In this document: positions 24,201-39,200 of the stretch, in pieces
Layout: each line of letters opens with the position of its first letter
Numbering within the stretch: the stretch's first letter is position 1
NCBI GenBank assembly: GCA_013396655.1
Contig: WBMV01004156.1
Span: 124,001-188,000, forward strand
Source: Campylorhamphus procurvoides
Taxonomy: Eukaryota; Chordata; Aves; Passeriformes; Dendrocolaptidae
Direction of reading: 5' to 3'
DNA length: 64,000 nt
Translations under genes and position numbers: made by a program
The notes under the pieces: generated by a model
What the model was told of the DNA's origin: nothing
Database searches by the model: none
What the model saw: the letters and a program-made list of their open reading frames with translations, nothing else

Positions 24201-27200
24201 CATGCACTGAGCAAGCTACATGCTGCTCTCTTAACATTTTCTGTTAAGCTTGCATGCTGCAAACTGTCCTTCTCCCTTGAATTTTATTTTCCTTCACAGT
24301 AGTGCTGGTGCCTGTCCTTTTGCCTGTTTTATTAGTACAACCTGAAGGTGTACTTTTCCTTTATGGAAGGATAGTGGAGCCATCCCAACATATGTGCCAT
24401 ACATCCTGCCAAAAATAAAGAGGAAAAATGGCACTTGTTTTTATTTCCCAGATGAGCAGACTTCAGGGTTCTTCCTGCCTTGACTGCTGGATATCCAGCT
24501 TGTTTTTCAGGGCTTTAATAAAGCCATAAATAGAGAAAGAACATACTTGGTTCAGACCTTGCCCTGTGCGATGGTTACATGAGTTCTTTTAATTACGAGC
24601 GAGATGCTCTCCTAGTCCAGCATGTTCAGTGCATAAAGCACTTTCAATTTTAATATGAATTTAACTCCTCCCTGTTCTTCCAGGACACCAAAGGACCTCT
24701 GCAGGACGCCATGGCGAGTGATGGGAACGGACGGGCAAGCACCATCCCCGCCTCAGCAGAGAGGGCCCCAGGTAGCTCCGCTTCCTTCTTTAGCAGGGTG
24801 ATGCAGTACTCGCTCGGCCTCGTGCGCAGAGTTAGGCTGGCGAGCCAGCGCCTGCAGAGCACGGTTTCCTCCATCGGGCACCAGGTAGCCCAGAACCCTC
24901 TGGACTCCTTTTTCATGTGTCAGCTGATGGCTTTCGGGGTTCCCTTTCTCTATGTCCAGTCAGAAGTGCTCGTGCAGATCCTAGGGGAATTCTGTGGGCA
25001 GCCTGCTGACCAGTAAGAATGAACGTGACCCAGTTTTGGGCTGTTATAACTCGTGTGGTTTTTTGCGGTGCCATGTGAACTGTGTGTGTTACGTGAAAAT
25101 CTCGGTATATTGTTTTGCACTGTGGCTTTGGGGCCTAGATGTTCTCAGTCCTTTCAAGGACGTTATTCAAAAGAATTCCAGGAAAACACAGATGCTCAGT
25201 TGAGTCTCTCCTCTGAGTGGGCCCACATAAAGAGCCCTGTAATGTATGCAGCAAGATGTTAGTGAAGTTAAAAGATTGTCTGAAGCACTGGAATATTTCA
25301 CAAACTGGATTTCTGTGTTTGCCTGAATTCTGGGTGTGGTTTCTTGTTCTCCCAAGCTTCTCTTCATTAATCTGGTACTTGAATGGGAAAGATCCCATTA
25401 CCTCTGGATTGTGTCTCCTTTGGAATTCTGGGTGTCTGACAGCTAATGGGATTGGATTCCTTAAACCCCTTGAATTTCATGGTGCTGGCAGGTCATGGTG
25501 CTCCTCCCTCACTGCCAGCATCTGTGCTGCTCCTGGCAGTGGCTTTGGAATTGGGGTGGTGAATGCGTGTGTCTTACTGTGAAGAAGTTTTGCCTTTTAA
25601 CTTGAAATTCTAATTCCTTCTAACACGAGAGAAATGTCTGTGCTACAAATGCTCGTTTGCCCAGCCCCTTAGTGCTCATTTAGGGATGTCAGAGAAAGGA
25701 AGAGATTTGATTTCGAGTGTTTGTTCCAGAACACTACAGATAAACTAAATCAGCTACTTTTAGAGAGAGAACATATTTAGAGGAACACTTTGACAAAAGA
25801 ATGTTTTCATAATGCCAGTTGAGAAAAGACCTTAACACAGAGGCACATAAAAAACATGCTTCTCTTGGACTCTAAATATAATTCTTACAAGTGTTTCCAA
25901 GATTGTAACTGAATGCAGTCTGGCAGAAATTTATTCCTAGTGCATGCAGTTGATTCTACAACCGTAATTACTTTCAAGGTTTCCTCTTATGCGTGTGTGG
26001 AATTTTCATTTGACAGAAGTGAGAAAAGGGAAAAGGTAGGGAAGAATGACATTTACAAAATTCAGTGGACAGATGTGTTAACTACAGCATTTTTTGTACA
26101 ACTGGATAGACTTAAAGCTGCTTTCTCTGGAAGTAAAGAGACTTTTTTTTTTTTTTTAGCTGTAACATATACTTTAAGATGAATGAAAAAAATATTTACT
26201 GTCACCCAGGGAATCTGGTGTGAAAATAAGGTGGTTTGTGGAGTGAAGGTATTGGTGATGAAAATTAGAAGGAGAAGATTTTAGTTACATTTATAATTAG
26301 TTTATCAAGGTAACTGCTGGCAGAAAGTCTCCGTCCTCTGATTTAGTCCTGCCAACTGATCAAATTTAATTACTTTTACAAAGGAACATTCAGTAGCACC
26401 TAAGTGATCACTAAGCAGAGCAAACAATAGACCAGAGTTTGCAGTAAGCTTCTCTAAATCAGATGTGAATCAGCAATAAATCAGATGCTCCCATTTCTCC
26501 GTGTGTAGTGGTGGCACAGTCCTGTGGCAGCACGGTGGTGCTTCCAGGGAAGTAAGATGGAACAGACACCGTTCTGTCAAACAGCAAAACTTGAACTCTA
26601 GGGCTCCTTCTGTTTGCTTCCTGCTTTTTTAAAGCAGTGTGTAAGTGTATTTTATAGCTTTGCCTCATGCAGTGCCCAAAGTGCATTAGGACACGCTCAG
26701 CTTAGCTGGGTCAAGCTGGATCATCTTTCAGGCAGTGTATCGTGGTGCATTCTTGTTGTGTGCATGACAGAAGTACATTTAGTGGTAGAAGAGGTGAGCA
26801 GTGCCTTTGCTGTGCTAAAGAAATACCATTAGTGGCTGAGATTTTGTTTCATTCATGCAGTGTGTTTCAAGTATGTCCTAAAACTACTGACTTAGCAATG
26901 GTTAAAAAGGAGAAAGAAGATAACTGCAATATACTTTTAAAACAGGCCACATTGTTATTAAAGGCAGGTATAACAGTTATACCCTGTAGGTACCAGCCTT
27001 TAGCTCCTGTTCTTGCTGGGTATGTAGGTCAAGAAACCTGTGATGTGTTTACTGTTACATATGAAAAAACAAAACAAACCCTTTTGAATTAGCAAGCTTG
27101 CTAATGCAGTGGAAGAACAGGATATTATTCCTGAATAGGCCAAAGGAACCTCTAGGGTTACATCTCAGTGTAACTCCTGAATTTGAACTATTTGTGTACG

Positions 27201-30200
27201 TGATTTCTTGCAGTTTATTAAATTGTCTCTTTGGAGAGACTGTAGACATCCTGCTTTCACTGTAGAGTAGACAAAGACCTTGAGTGAAAACTTGTCTGAG
27301 ATGGAGGCAGAGGCAGAACTCTGTTTTCAAGGCTCCACTTGACCTGTCTGGTAGACTCATCTAGTACAGGTCATATATCTGAAAATATGTTTTGCCTTTT
27401 TTAAGCAAGTGCCACCAAATGGAATTTGGCAATAGTGATTTGAAATGATGAGGTCTGAGCCAATCCTCAATAGTGAGGTAGATTCTGATATGGAGAGTAA
27501 CTTGCCTCTAAAAGGATTAAGTAAAAGAAGAAAAGTGTTTGCCATGAACTGGTTTAGTATTGATTGGATATGTAAAGATGGCTTAGAAGGCAAAAGAAAG
27601 GTGTACAGCAGTCACCTCAGTTATAGAATATGCAAGACAAAAAAACACCCGTTTTTAAATTTTGTATCTTGGAGTTAAATTCAGCCCTGAGTTAGCAAAA
27701 GTGACTCTTTCAGTGAGCTTTGTGGTAACTTGTGCAAGTCCTGCGTTTTAGTTGTCATGGATTCCCAAATGGATGCAAATTGCATGGGTTCTCTCCCTAC
27801 ACTTGCTGCCTTCTTTGCTTCACCACCAAATCTGACCTCTGTTTTAGGCAGCTTAGTGCTTAAAATATGTTCAACCACAAATTAGCATTTAGGAGGTTTG
27901 GTCAGATGAGGTAAGGTTGGTCACAACTGGTCACAACCACCCCTTTTTTGTGATGTGTTACTAACCTGATTGGCATGTGTTAACTTTGCTAAAGATGTCA
28001 GCCCCTCACTGGGTGGCCGCAGTCCCGGCTGGCATTTAGTGTGTTTTGTCTGTCCCTCGTAACAGAGATAGTTGCAGGGCACAGTCTGTGATGAGCAAGT
28101 TGAGGTTTGTTTAGCAGTCAACTGGAATCACCCTTTTTGTGGAGGTTTTGCCTGGTTTGCCAGAGAGCCTGGATGGCTTCTGGTGTGGTGGTTCCAAAGG
28201 GTGTTCCCAGGGAGGTTTTGGTCAAACTGGGTCTTGCAGCCCTTCAGTGTGGGAAGTGGCAACAAGCTTTGGAGCAGTGGATGCCATTCTCTCTGGGAAA
28301 GGGAAGTTGGGGAAAGCTCTTACTGTGCTTTTGGTCCTGCTGAACTGTGGCATGCTTGACGTAGATTCTGTAACTTCCTCTGTACCCTGTCTGCCTGTTT
28401 CTCTCTATCTTCTGCATTTGCCTTTGTGCCAAAACTGCTGCTATTGCCAAGAGGAAAAAACCAAACCCAAACAACTTTTTGCTTTTCAGCTGTCTCTCCC
28501 TTTGATAATCTGTAACTGCTGTGTCTTGGATTTTTTTTTAAATATTATTTACAGTACTTTATATGGTTTTAATGTGCTTTTAATGCAAATGCTGTTCTGT
28601 TTGTTCTAAAGGTCTGTAAGAACATATTCCAAACTTTCAGCTCTGTCTTGACAGATGGACTTGGAACAGTCTTTACCCCATCAGCTTTGTGATATGCTCC
28701 TTGGGGTGACTCTAGCCAGTGATGTTTTGTCGTAATATGTTTCCCATTTCAGGCTCATGTTCTCAAAGCAATGCATTTCTGTCCCTCTCAGCAATAAGTT
28801 CATAAAGGAAAGACTTCAAAATGTACAGCAATAAAAGACAAATCATGAGGTCTTTGCTGTAGTTCCTTGACCCATGAAAGATTTAAGAAGCCAAATATAA
28901 GACATGGAATGCAAATCTGGAAAATGCAATACAAAGTAGAGGTACCAGGTCTTCTGCTTTAACATCACAAAACTCTGTATGTGATATAGGTATGCAGTCT
29001 GAAAAGTGGGTGTGCCTTAAGTGATTTCAGGGAGAAATATTCAGAGCAAAGCCCTTCACCATAGACTCTCAAAGGAATCTGTTGTACATAGCAAGCAATA
29101 TGTATGAGGAAGTTCTCCTGGTGACTTGGAGAGCCAGAAAAGAGTGGCTGCTTCCTCTAAATGACATGTCATTCGAAGTAAATTATTTGAAAGTACCAAA
29201 AGAATCTCTATGAATGCATCCAATATTATTTGCACACAATTCTGCTTCTATGTCTAAAGAAATGCAAATATATTTTGTATATATTTCTGCTTAGAAATAA
29301 GCTTCTTGTTCATTAACATTGCCTCTGTTGTTCAGAAGCATTGCCTCTTCACAATTCTGCTTACATTGAACATGCCTTACTTCTGAAAACAATTTAGCTT
29401 GAGGCAATACTGTTTGCTGTGCAAACAAAACATCTTCATGCAATCCTCTACTTGGTCATTTCATTATTATTCACATTTGGGTTTTGTTCTTCTTTTAATT
29501 TGGTCTGTTTTAAACATTAAATTACAGAAGATAGCAGCAAACTAGTCCTGTGACATCACATTCTTTCTGTGGTGCCTTTATTTTAAACCACTGAACATTT
29601 GCAAACACATCCATTACAAACACACCCTTCCCCCTCATGGGAAAAAAAATGAAAAAGGAAAAAAGAAGTACATTCATATTTCAGGATGCACCACCAAATT
29701 GGGAGGAAAGGTATTTCCTCTTCTAGTGTGCCTTGGATGTTGTCTGTTCTGTTTGGAGGAGCCACGGTGGTGTGTTTTGCAGGACATGGCACGTGATACT
29801 GAACCCTTTTCTAGGGTATCATACAGCTGCCAAGAGATCTGGTGGGAGATTTATTTCTCTCTGGAACATTTAAAATATAAACTCAAGTACCTGACCCTGT
29901 ATTTTTGGAAGCTGAGGAGAGTGTATGGGTTACCCAATTAGAACCAAAGTTCAGTGCCCAGTGAATCATTGCTCAATAACAAGCCAGGAATCTCTGCTAG
30001 GATAAATGCTTGACTGTTCCCAGTCCATCTTGTTCCTTTGCAGTGTTCTTATCAGGATTTGGGTGGCTCTGGCATAAAGGAAGGGAGAATGCTAAAGGAC
30101 CAGCAATTTGAAGCTCAGAAAATTTGGGGGGGAAAAAAAAAAGGCATGATGGAACAGTTATTTGTTCTTAAGAGTGGGAGATGCAGCTGATCTGACAGAG

Positions 30201-33200
30201 TTTCACTGGAAAATCCTGAAAACCATTTTGAGGACTGAGAAGGCTGTATACAAAATAGCAATGGGCTGCTGAGCTTGTGCTCATGGCTGGATCCTGCTAA
30301 GAACACTTTTTCTTGGGAGTAACTGGGCTCCCAATTCCACATCTCTCTCTCTCTAGCTTTTAGACCTGTAGACTTGTGCCACTCAGATATTTGTTGTTTG
30401 TATGTGTATATTCTGAAGGGTGATATGAATTTTTCTGGGCACTTTCAGAGATTCATTGAATGTTTTTGTCTTAGAAAAATAGTACTAAGTCAGTGTGAAA
30501 GAGCTGGATTTGGTTTTTTTTTAAATTGCAGAATTAAAATGTCTTTTTTTTTTTCTTTTCTTTTTGGAAGTGTAAATCCCAGTAATGACCACTTTGAGAT
30601 TGTTTCCCTCAGAGAAAAGGAGGGAGTGTGCATAAAATAAGCTTGGTGACAGATAAGTTCAAGTGAGATGGTTAGTGCTCAGAAAGGCTTCATGTCTCCA
30701 TTGAAGTCCCTTTGAAGATTTTGATTTATGCGGTTGTTTTTAACTTGTTTTTGTTTTGGGTGTGTGTCTCTTTGAATTATGTAACACGTGGTTTTCCTGT
30801 TGCTGTGAAATTGAGATACTTTTTTTTGTTCAACTGTGTGAAATGTTCACGGGAATAAATTCCAAACAAACTTCAGGTTTCTGAGTTTTTCTTTGTCCTC
30901 CCCCTTCTCCCTCCACTGGTTCCAGGTGAGGGATCCTGCAGGGGTTACGGAGTTGGGGGAAAGTGGAATGAATAGATGTAGCAAGCTCAAATACAAAAGA
31001 CATTTGGGGATCTTCATGTCACTGCAAAGTGTTACTTTCCAGGCTTTTTCTGTATGTGTTTGTTTGTATTTTTTTTTAAATGTTGCTGTTACGTTGTGGT
31101 TTGCTCAGAGTGCAGGGCACACAGCATGATGTGTTGCTGTGGAAAACCTGCTAAGGACCCCCATGCTCAGTGCCCTACTGCTTTGGCAAAGCTGACTTTG
31201 GACAGGTGTGCTCTCAGTGTTGCAGCTGCACAGGTTTATTTGGGAGCTGGTTTTATGAGCCTTGCTGTAAGCAAGGCATTAACACACATAGGGGAGCCCA
31301 AATCAGTGCTCAGGGACAGGGACACCGTGTGACAGGTGAGCGTATTGGCAGGGCTTGGTTCCTCCTCTTGGTGCAGCATCTGCTGCGATGGTGGGATGTT
31401 CTGGTGTGATAGACAGGTAGAAAATGGGTACATACAGAGCCTGGTAGCTGGACTGTTGTCTTTTCTCAGGAGAACTGCACGTGAGGAGGTGACCTCCCTT
31501 CCTCAAGACCATTTAGAGACTGTTCTGTAATGTTCTCACCGTGACAAACAGAGCTGGTTCTTACTTTTGAGCTGCATTTTCCTGTTCCTAAAGATACCTT
31601 GGTTTAGTCTGCATTAGGGACTTGTTCTGTGTCTTGCATGCTTCTCATGCTTCCCACTGCACCTTTGGCAACAGAAGGCCTGTAGTAGGAGATGACATTG
31701 GAGAGTCTAATTGTGAGCAATATTTGGCTGGGATAGTTACATTTAATTTAAATGGTAGCTCACAACACTGTAACCACAAACCTGTTATATGTAAAATTTC
31801 CTCCTTTCGAGGAAGGTAATTGCATTAGGCCTTTGAAATTGCCTTTAACTTTACTGCAATCAGAAGTCCCAATTTTGGGGCTAAAATGGGCCTTCAGTTC
31901 TGAGAAGGAGCCATCAGCATTCAGCATAAAACCTCACGTGCTGGTGCATGAACTGGAAATGGCATTTTTTGATGCACCACTAGAACACTATTCTGCACCA
32001 GGGAAGCTCTGAACAGCTATATATGTGCCCTTCTGAAATCAAATGTTTGCTTCATGAATTAAGATTTTTTAAAAAGGGATGAAGGGAGGCACCTTTCCCC
32101 ATCAGAGGTGAAATGAGAGTTCCTTGCAGTACCAGTATAGGAAACGTTGTTTTCAGGTAAAACCTGGAGAAGCCAAGTATATGTGTGATGGGAGAGACAG
32201 TCCTCACCTCAGTTCTCATTCTGTTTCTCTGCCTGTGGTTCTCCTCTAGTCTTGTGGCTTCTGGAGTTCCCTTACTAATGCCTGTGAGAAGAGTTGAACT
32301 CTGTATCCTGCCCCACTGGGTAGGAGAGGGAAGTGGCCTGGAAAGTCCTGCCATGGCCCTGACAGTCAAAAATCACTGTTTGTTAAAGGTGTCCTAGGTT
32401 TGTTTGTGAAACAAAGCTGAACCTTTTCCAAACAGTCTTCCCTGTTCACTGTCACTGTTCCTTCTTGCTCCTATTCCAAGCTAAGATACTTACCTTAAAA
32501 TTCTTTACTCTAGAGGAAACTTTATTCTGTAAATAAAGCCCCAAGTAACACTATATCAAATATCACTCTCTTTAACCTTTGTTGGCAATTAAATTGACCT
32601 GAAAATGAGAAAGAAAAGTAGGTGATTTGGGCCAGGCCACATTCTTGCTTTACATGAGTCTTTGCCTGTAGCTCTGTAAAGAGAACATATGGATTTTTCT
32701 CAATATACTGTTCTGGGATTTGAATTACGTGGATTTGTCCTTTCATTGCGTCTGTCACTTCTGAGGGTCTCTAATATTATTTAGAACTTGTAGAGCTTGG
32801 TGAATAGATGAAATATTGTCTTCATCACAGAGAAAATGTGCTACCGTGCTATTTTTGCAGTTCATGTTCTCACTCAAAAAGTTTTTCCACAGAAAATCTG
32901 ATGTGGTCATTAACGAGCATCCAACAATTTATCCCAGAACTGAAACTGAAGGACTGAAATTCACTATATATAAGAAGTGATATATTAAAGACAATTTAAA
33001 AAAAAGGGTATGATAATTATGTGTGTAAATCACTTTAAAACTCTGAGATGAGGAACCATTCACAAATGCCTGAGAGTCTGTTGGCAGTGTGGATGTTTTG
33101 TTGCCTCAAAAACCAGATGGCTTGCACTGAAGGTGGGCAGAATTAGCTTTTACAGAGGTTTGGAAACTTCATTGTAAGAACTGAGAATTTGTGAGTACTA

Positions 33201-36200
33201 AGATGTTTTCCACCACACATCCCTAAACAGTTTGCTTCTTCAGATACATTTTGGTAACAGGTTTTCCAAGAGGCAAGTTGGCATGGACTGTTTCCTTTGC
33301 AACACCCGTCACTAGGGTGGTGTGGGACACTCCTGTGTGCAAGTGTTTTCCATTTCAGACATACTACCCTTCTTCATCTGTAGCTGTTTCACACAGGTCT
33401 TTTCCTCTGAGGCTCTTTAACAGCCATGAAAAAGTTTTAAAATAATAAACTGAATGAATAAATGGCTGTTCACTTCTATGCAAATTAAAACAAGGCAGTT
33501 ATAGTTTTATCAACTACTTGAGACCAGCAGCACAGTATATTAAGGTGTGTAGTTGGTGATATATCTTAAAATGCAAAGGGAATAACGGGAGAAAACCAAC
33601 CAACCAAAACAAAAAACCACCAAACCAAACAAATGAAAAACAACCACCAAACCAAAACTAACAAAACAAAAAAGCCACAAAACCAAAACACATAGAAATA
33701 ATCTCAAGGGAAGGAATAGATAATCCCAAGTCAACATCAAAGCTATTCTCCTGTTTCTCTGGAGAGTGTTTATGGAGTAGTTGTTGCTGAGCTGATCTTG
33801 GCGATCTAGACTTTAGCTCAGGCTTTCCAAAGCAAACTGGGCAGATGCTCTTTAAGGATGAGATGGCACTTCTGTGCTCTGTTTAGTTGCTTACATCTTC
33901 TCTCAAAAATGTATGTTTAGTCTGACATATTTCATGTTTGCTGTCATCCCAGAAGGCTGTGTTTACTTTTTTAGGAAAATTTCATAACCCTCCTTTCTGC
34001 TCTTATAGAAGTTTATGTGATGGCTTGTGGGTCAAAGTGTTTAAAAATAGGAATTTTTTATCCAAGAGATGTTTCAAATACCTTCAGGCTTGGGTAACTC
34101 AGTGATTTAAAACATCAGAACTGATGTGTAAATTATTTTTAATCAGTAATGAGTCTTTTGGAAGCTTGCTTTCTGGAGCTGTACTCGATTTTTGAATATA
34201 ACTAGTATATATCTATGCACAAGAATTTTCTTAGTTTCAGGAAAAATTCCCATGAAGGTGTGAAGTTCTGGATTGCTTGGAAGATTCAGGTGTTTAACAA
34301 GTTACACAAGAGTATGTGGGATAAATGTAGGTAAAAGAGATGTGGCAGGGTGAGGGAGCTGATGTTGAAGCTTTTTGGAGTATGTGGATCTGTTACTTAG
34401 GGCAAGTATTCCCCAGTATATTTTCCTGTAACTGCCAGCCTAAGGTTTGAGCCTGTTCCATTTTCAGCACTTCATAGTCTTGACACAGATGATAGAAATT
34501 TAAGGACATGTTTGGTATCTAAATATATTCTAGTAAGTATGGAAATCTGTCAGACCTTGCCCTGAAGAGGCAGTGGTTGTTAACTCAGGAGGTGAAAGAA
34601 GATAGCTATTCACAAATGGTATTTTGAATCTGATAGCGGTTTAATCAGGAAACTGAAAATATTGCATTCTGCATTTTTATTATGCCTGATACTCTTTAAT
34701 GATCAGAATATCATCCATTATCCAAGGTGGAACTGTATATAGCAGTTTCCTTAAAAAGTAGGCAATATTAGTATCAAAAGGCCCCCAGATTTGCCAGGGA
34801 TGACTTCCCCTTAGTGAAGCCATATTGACTCTCACCAATCACCTCCTTATTTTCCACATGCCTTTAGCATAGTTTCAGGAGGATCTGCTCCATGATCTTG
34901 TTGGGCACTGAGAGGAGACTGGCCTGTGATCCTTTTTCCCCTTTTTAAAAATGGGGATTGTGTTTCCCCTTTTCCAGTCAGTGGGATTTTCACCAGACTG
35001 CTGCAATAGGATGGATAGTGGCTTAGCCACTTCTTGCATCAGTTCCCTCAGAGCCTGTGGTCCTGAAGGACTTGTGCACCTTCAGGTTCCTTAGATGTTC
35101 TGGAACCTGACCTTCTCCTGGAGTGGGCAGTACTTCACCCTCCCAGTCCTTGCCTTTCCCTTCTGTGATTTGAGCCTGGAGCACTTGCTGGTGAAGATTC
35201 CACTGCTGCTTTTAGGTGGAAATATCCTTGGTTCGGCTTTGTGGGAATCACCTGTCTGATGCCTCCCACTGAAAGGAGAGATTCCATAGGGCAGCTACAT
35301 ATGAGAGGCAGGAAATAAACACCACAATGAATAAACTGTATGAAGTCTTACCTAGTAGAGAAGATAGAGGCTTTCTTTGTAACAACATAAAGGGGATTAT
35401 TGTTTGGATTATAACTGGACAATCAGTCTTAAATATTAATTTCCAAGTTCCTTAACAAAAATAGAGTACTTCACTCAGGGGGAAAAGCCTTATGAGCCAA
35501 GGTCATGGGGATTTTTAAAATAGATAGGTGGTTCTTTGAGGTAACATATGTTGAATAGCTTTCAGGACAAAATTTATGCTTGCAAAGTAATGTTATCTTT
35601 AGCCAGTTTATCCTTTAGTGCTCTTCACCCTTCCCACACTCAGTTTCTTTCAGGGAATGGAAATGAGGCCAGGCAACATATGATAGAACTGAGCAAAATA
35701 CCAGAGAGAGCTCCAGCAGCTTAGATGCTACCAACAAAATGGAAAATGATCAATAATAGGTTATTGACTTACCAATACTCCTGAGTGATAATTAACAGAC
35801 TAAAAAAAACCTACATATTTTATATTATACCTCTAGTACTGGAAACCTGTTTCATCAGCACTAAAAGTGAAATCTGTGCAAATGTTAAGATTTTTCTGCC
35901 AAAAGAGATGTAATAAGGAGTATTGAGCTTAGCAGTGTTCCCTGGGGCTTGGTTAGGTGACCTAATACCTCCTTTCCCCTGATTCTTTTCTCCACCCACC
36001 AGTGACAACACTGGACACTTTCCAGAAGTCAGAAATAGCTGTATTCCTGGGTTATTCTATACCTCTGCTGTAGAGAAAAGGCAACTTTTCTGGTTTGTTA
36101 AACCATATATTGAACTCCTAGCTTTGATTACATAATGCTGCTACTTCACACACCTGCACTCAGAAAAGGATATTTCTCAAACATAACTTTATACTATAAG

Positions 36201-39200
36201 TTGCAGATGAATTTGTATTTCTCTTCAAGACAGTGTAAATTACAGATGACCCTGATATTAAACTGGTTAATTATATTCACTTCTGGTTGCTTCTCCTAAA
36301 ACCAGAGAAAGGTCAGGTCAATGCAATTGCCAGCTGTTTCCAGGCCCTGCCTTAGTGTTGCAGTAAGCAACTGTTTTGTCAGTGTCTGTTTTGCAAATTC
36401 TGGAAGTCTGTTTTAACCAAAATAACGAGGGGAGTGGGGGGAAACATTGCAACACCCATAAGACAAATATGTGACTTTTTAATTTCATTTGATAGTCCAA
36501 TTCACATTCATAATTATGAAGAAAACAGCCTTCCACATTTACTGACAGTATCTGAGAATGAAGAGCTTGATTCTAGCTGCAGGTTGTGAAATGTGTGGAG
36601 GAGGACTTACATCTTCATCTGTTTGTTTCTGCAGTATCTGTTTCAGAGTCCCCTGAGGATTTTAGCTGTCAGCTATTCCTATGCACATGGATAGTAGTTC
36701 TGGGGGAGGACCTTGGGGGCTTCTCTGCTCCTCATTGCTTAGGGGACTGGTAGATATCAACAGGAATCTCACTGAGTTTTATTTCATGTGCTGTTGAATT
36801 AAGTAATGCTGTAAAACTCCTTGTTCAGCACTGGAAGTAGTACTGGGTCTTTAGTAATTCTCTGCTGGGTACTTTTGCACCAGAGGATATTTTGATAAAA
36901 CACCTTTCTGTCTGTACAGCTCCATCTCCCCATTTCTCTGTTCAGGTCCCCAGCTTGCTGGATTGCAAGTTTGAGGACTGAGCCTGACACAGTAATAGAG
37001 TTGAAAGTTCCCTAGATCTGAAAGGTCAGTTTAAGGACAGCTGTATGGATCGAGTCCACCCTGCATAAGCCAGTCTGTATTTGTACAATTCCCATATCAC
37101 ACTCCAAGGGTTTTGACTCAGTAAGGCACATCTTAGAAAGCTTAGTTACTGTTTACTGCTATGATTGGCACATGTACATTACAGAAGAATTTCAGCAGGG
37201 TTATAATCGGGGTTGAGTTCGTTTTGAATCCTGTGCATGGACACTGGGTATCTTCCTTATGAATAGACTTTGTTTTTCTTACTGTACTGTCCCCTCTGAA
37301 TTCAGGCCTTTTATATTCAGCAGAACGTGCTACGAATCAAACTGGAAACACAGACACCAGAAAGTTCAGGATCTGATGGCTTCTTAGTACAGCTGAGTAA
37401 TTCAGGCTTCCTGAGGGCTTGGGAGTACCCTAGGGAGAAAGTTGAGGCATTTTATCAAAATAACATTGACATTTGATGACTACTTGTCATGGTTTAACCC
37501 CAGCTGGCAACCATGCAGCTTCTCTCTCCTCTCTCCCTCACCCCTCACCAGCCCTGGTGTGGAGGCGAATCAGAAAGAAAATAAAACTTCTGTGTTGAGA
37601 CAAGAACAGTTTAATAATTGAAATAAAGTCAAATATTATAATAATAACAACAGCAATAAGTGTAATGAAAATGAAGAAGAGATGAATAAACCCAAAGAAC
37701 AACTGATGCACAATGCAGTTTTCTCATTGCCCACTGACTGATTCCCAGCTAGTCCCTGAGCAGCTCTCAGTCCCTCCCAGGCAGCTGCTCCTGGTTTAGG
37801 TACTGGCCATGATGGTCTGGGGTATGGAATATCCCTGTGGCCAGTTTGGGTCGGCTCTCCTGGCCATGCTCCCTCCCAGCCTCTTGTGCACCTGGTGCCG
37901 TTTTCACACTAAAGCCCAAACACGGCGCTGAACCAGCTACTAGGGAGAAAATTAACTCCATCCCACCCAAAACCAAGACACTAGGCAGTATTTATGTTCA
38001 AGTAAATGTGTTCTTGTTTCTGTTTGAGGAGGTCTTGTATTGTCCTTTTTGTCATCGAGCCTGTGCTTATCAAACTTCAGGGATCCTAGCAGGATGTGTG
38101 CAGTTCTGCAGGATGTGATGTGAGGCTGTGTGAACAAGCAGTGACAGGAATTCACCAGCTCTGCTGGGCTCTTTCCAGTGGTTTCCTGGAGACATTGCTC
38201 AGAGGAGACACATTTTAAAGGGCAGATGAGTCTAGATTTAAAACTTTGACTTTCTTACCCCTAAAAATCCATTCCATTTAATACACTTCAGCAGGTCACT
38301 TTAGAGTTGCCATGTACCTGTTTTATGCATCTGTTACTATGCCATACAAAAATTTTGTAAGAGTGGCTAGATGGTAATTTTTGAGAGGATTAAGGAAAGG
38401 ATTTCAGAAGAAATGAGTTGCACTTATTTAAAGGGACTGTCTTAGTTGTCTTACTGTTTCAACGTGTGCAGCATCTGACAACAGACCTCAGTATCAAGAT
38501 TTCCTCTCTCTTTGTACACACAGTGCTGGGCACTTTCTTACACCAAAGTGTTTTTTCTTGAGTTAGAGTGAAGCTGAGAGTGAAGGGGTTGGCGTTGTGC
38601 ATTCTGGATCCTGTTTCTGGCACTGCCATTAGTCTGTTATGAGATTGCCTTGCTGGTATTTAATCTCTGTGTCTGGACTTGTGTAATGCCTCTACAGTAC
38701 TTACCTACTTCCAAAATAGGTTTGTTTTAGTGTGCTAGTACTTGTAAAACATTCTGAGGCCCTTGGATGAGAAGTGGAGTCGGAATACAAACAGGCAGTT
38801 AATGGAACTGAAGTGGGTGAGGGTGAAACTTCTAGGAAAAAACATGAAACTCAATTTGGCGTTAACACAGATGAAAAATGAGACGCCTAAAAATGCTGCT
38901 GGATCTCATTTGCCACCTCCTTTATACCTCAGTGATAATGTTTGCTGAACTGCAAACACACTTCAGAAACCTTACCTCAAAAGGTATTTCTTAGAAGTCG
39001 GTGACAATGGAATATGAGGACTTTTCAGCATTTCTGACTCAGAGCTCTCTGCATCACTTTTGAACTCCCATGGAAGAGTTTCCATCTTCCTTTTCTGTAC
39101 TTTGTCATGCACAGCATGCTGCTGTTTCTATAGGAATTGTTTTATGTGACTTAGTTATGTTCTCAAACAATTGTATGGACATAGAAGTAATTGAAGAGTT

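Noticed and set aside
27440..27520. ATGATGA box resembling a C/D snoRNA start
   Set aside because: No matching terminal stem, and the nearby CTGA is too close to serve as the D box.
37767..38118. Open frames within and next to the solo LTR
   Set aside because: They lie in LTR sequence, which is not protein-coding; no retroviral gene motif is present.
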